A stretch of DNA of 64,000 nt from Streptomyces sp. NBC_01476 (lineage in GTDB: Bacteria > Actinomycetota > Actinomycetes > Streptomycetales > Streptomycetaceae): the NCBI RefSeq assembly GCF_036227265.1, contig NZ_CP109446.1, positions 4,411,001-4,475,000 on the forward strand. The letters run 5' to 3'. Positions 63,621 to 64,000 of the stretch are shown one piece after another. The notes under the pieces are model-generated. The model did not search any database. It saw only the letters and a list, made by a program, of their open reading frames with translations, and was not told the origin of the DNA. The first letter of the stretch is position 1; every line of letters starts with the position of its first letter. The translations under genes and the position numbers were made by a program.

Positions 63621-64000
63621 GTGCTCTTCCTCTACACCGTGCTGGTGGTCAGCTGCGTCGTGCTGCTGATCGCCGGCATCGTCGAACAACGCCGGCACAA
63701 CGCCAACCTGGCGCAGATACCGGTGCGGGTGCTGGTCAACGGCATCCGCGGCAAGTCCTCCATCACCCGCCTGTGCGCGGGCGCGCTGCGCGGCGGCGAG
63801 CTGACCACGGTCGCCAAGACCACCGGCACCGCGGCCCGCTTCATCCACCCCGACGCCACCGAGGAGCCGGTGTACCGCAAGTTCGGCATCGCCAACGTGG
63901 TCGAGCAGATCGGCATCGTCCGGCGGGCCGCCGCGTATCAGCCGGACGCGCTGGTCATCGAGTGCATGGCGGTGATGCCGGCGCTCCAGGAGATCAACCA
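63621..64000 (+). CDS. capB: Poly-gamma-glutamate synthase subunit CapB/PgsB, partial
   Basis: GTG at 63621 opens VLFLYTVLVVSCVVLLIAG (a membrane helix), then IPVRVLVNGIRGKSSITRL, a P-loop (GIRGKSS) that fits the amide ligase PgsB/CapB, and ECMAVMPALQEIN at the window end. It joins glutamates into poly-gamma-glutamate at the membrane. It follows the HAMP gene by 4 bases, so capA, the HAMP gene and capB look like one locus cut off by the window. Confidence 0.88.
   Translation, partial: MLFLYTVLVVSCVVLLIAGIVEQRRHNANLAQIPVRVLVNGIRGKSSITRLCAGALRGGELTTVAKTTGTAARFIHPDATEEPVYRKFGIANVVEQIGIVRRAAAYQPDALVIECMAVMPALQEIN

Overview
The window is a piece of a high-GC actinomycete chromosome, almost certainly Streptomyces. 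The base composition, GTG/TTG starts and gene order (dnaK-grpE-dnaJ-hspR, then clpB with HspR operators, plus dcd, an Fe-S/heterodisulfide-reductase-like gene and an LCP gene) all fit the Streptomyces core.

Layout. 1-1.8 kb: C-terminal end of a polymorphic toxin with a HINT-like region, overlapped by a likely immunity gene. 2.0-4.8 kb: an old insertion scar at tRNA-Gly(CCC), with a decayed copy of the tRNA 3' end and its flank at 2.0-2.15 kb, an IS110-type transposase and an unknown gene. 5-25.9 kb: ordinary chromosome, namely dcd, DUF2000, Yip1-type membrane protein, Fe-S oxidoreductase, LCP protein, the heat-shock operon with two HAIR operators, MFS exporter, F420/FMN-type oxidase, P450, clpB with one HAIR, YbjN, a PIG-V-like mannosyltransferase, a GNAT and a VWA protein. 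26.1-27.7 kb: a lower-GC two-gene module (XRE fused to an ImmA/IrrE protease, then a PIN-like protein).

28.2-58.0 kb: an integrated mobilizable element of about 29.8 kb. It has split a host class I aminotransferase gene: the C-terminal part lies at 27.79-28.22 kb and the N-terminal part at 57.97-58.71 kb. The element starts with a large serine recombinase and ends with a complete, diverged copy of the same aminotransferase, so it appears to bring a replacement for the gene it breaks. A 6-bp core (ACCCAG) is shared by both junctions. Cargo: a LRV/HEAT-like repeat protein, small DUF genes, a DUF4259 gene broken by a fresh ISAs1-type insertion (12-bp target duplication), a tRNA-like sequence, two frameshifted plasmid-type genes (HTH and DUF2637), a candidate oriT with MobC and relaxase genes, a possible unrecognised peptide-modifying cluster (55-aa precursor-like peptide missing from ordinary gene-length cutoffs, JmjC/cupin oxygenase, aldo/keto reductase, phosphotransferase, ATPase and XRE-TPR regulators), a serine hydrolase, an IS5-like element, a type I restriction system (hsdR, hsdM, hsdS) and a DUF262/HNH restriction-like gene. 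No conjugative ATPase is seen, so it is best read as mobilizable rather than self-transmissible.

58.7-64 kb: a membrane-anchored protein of unknown role, then capA, a double-HAMP-like membrane protein and the start of capB/pgsB, which look like a poly-gamma-glutamate locus cut off by the window end.

How it fits together: the chromosome side is stress proteostasis under HspR plus housekeeping. The accessory side is a mobile island that preserves host fitness with a spare aminotransferase, carries defence (type I RM, DUF262) next to an outside ImmA/PIN module, and holds a candidate small-peptide pathway.
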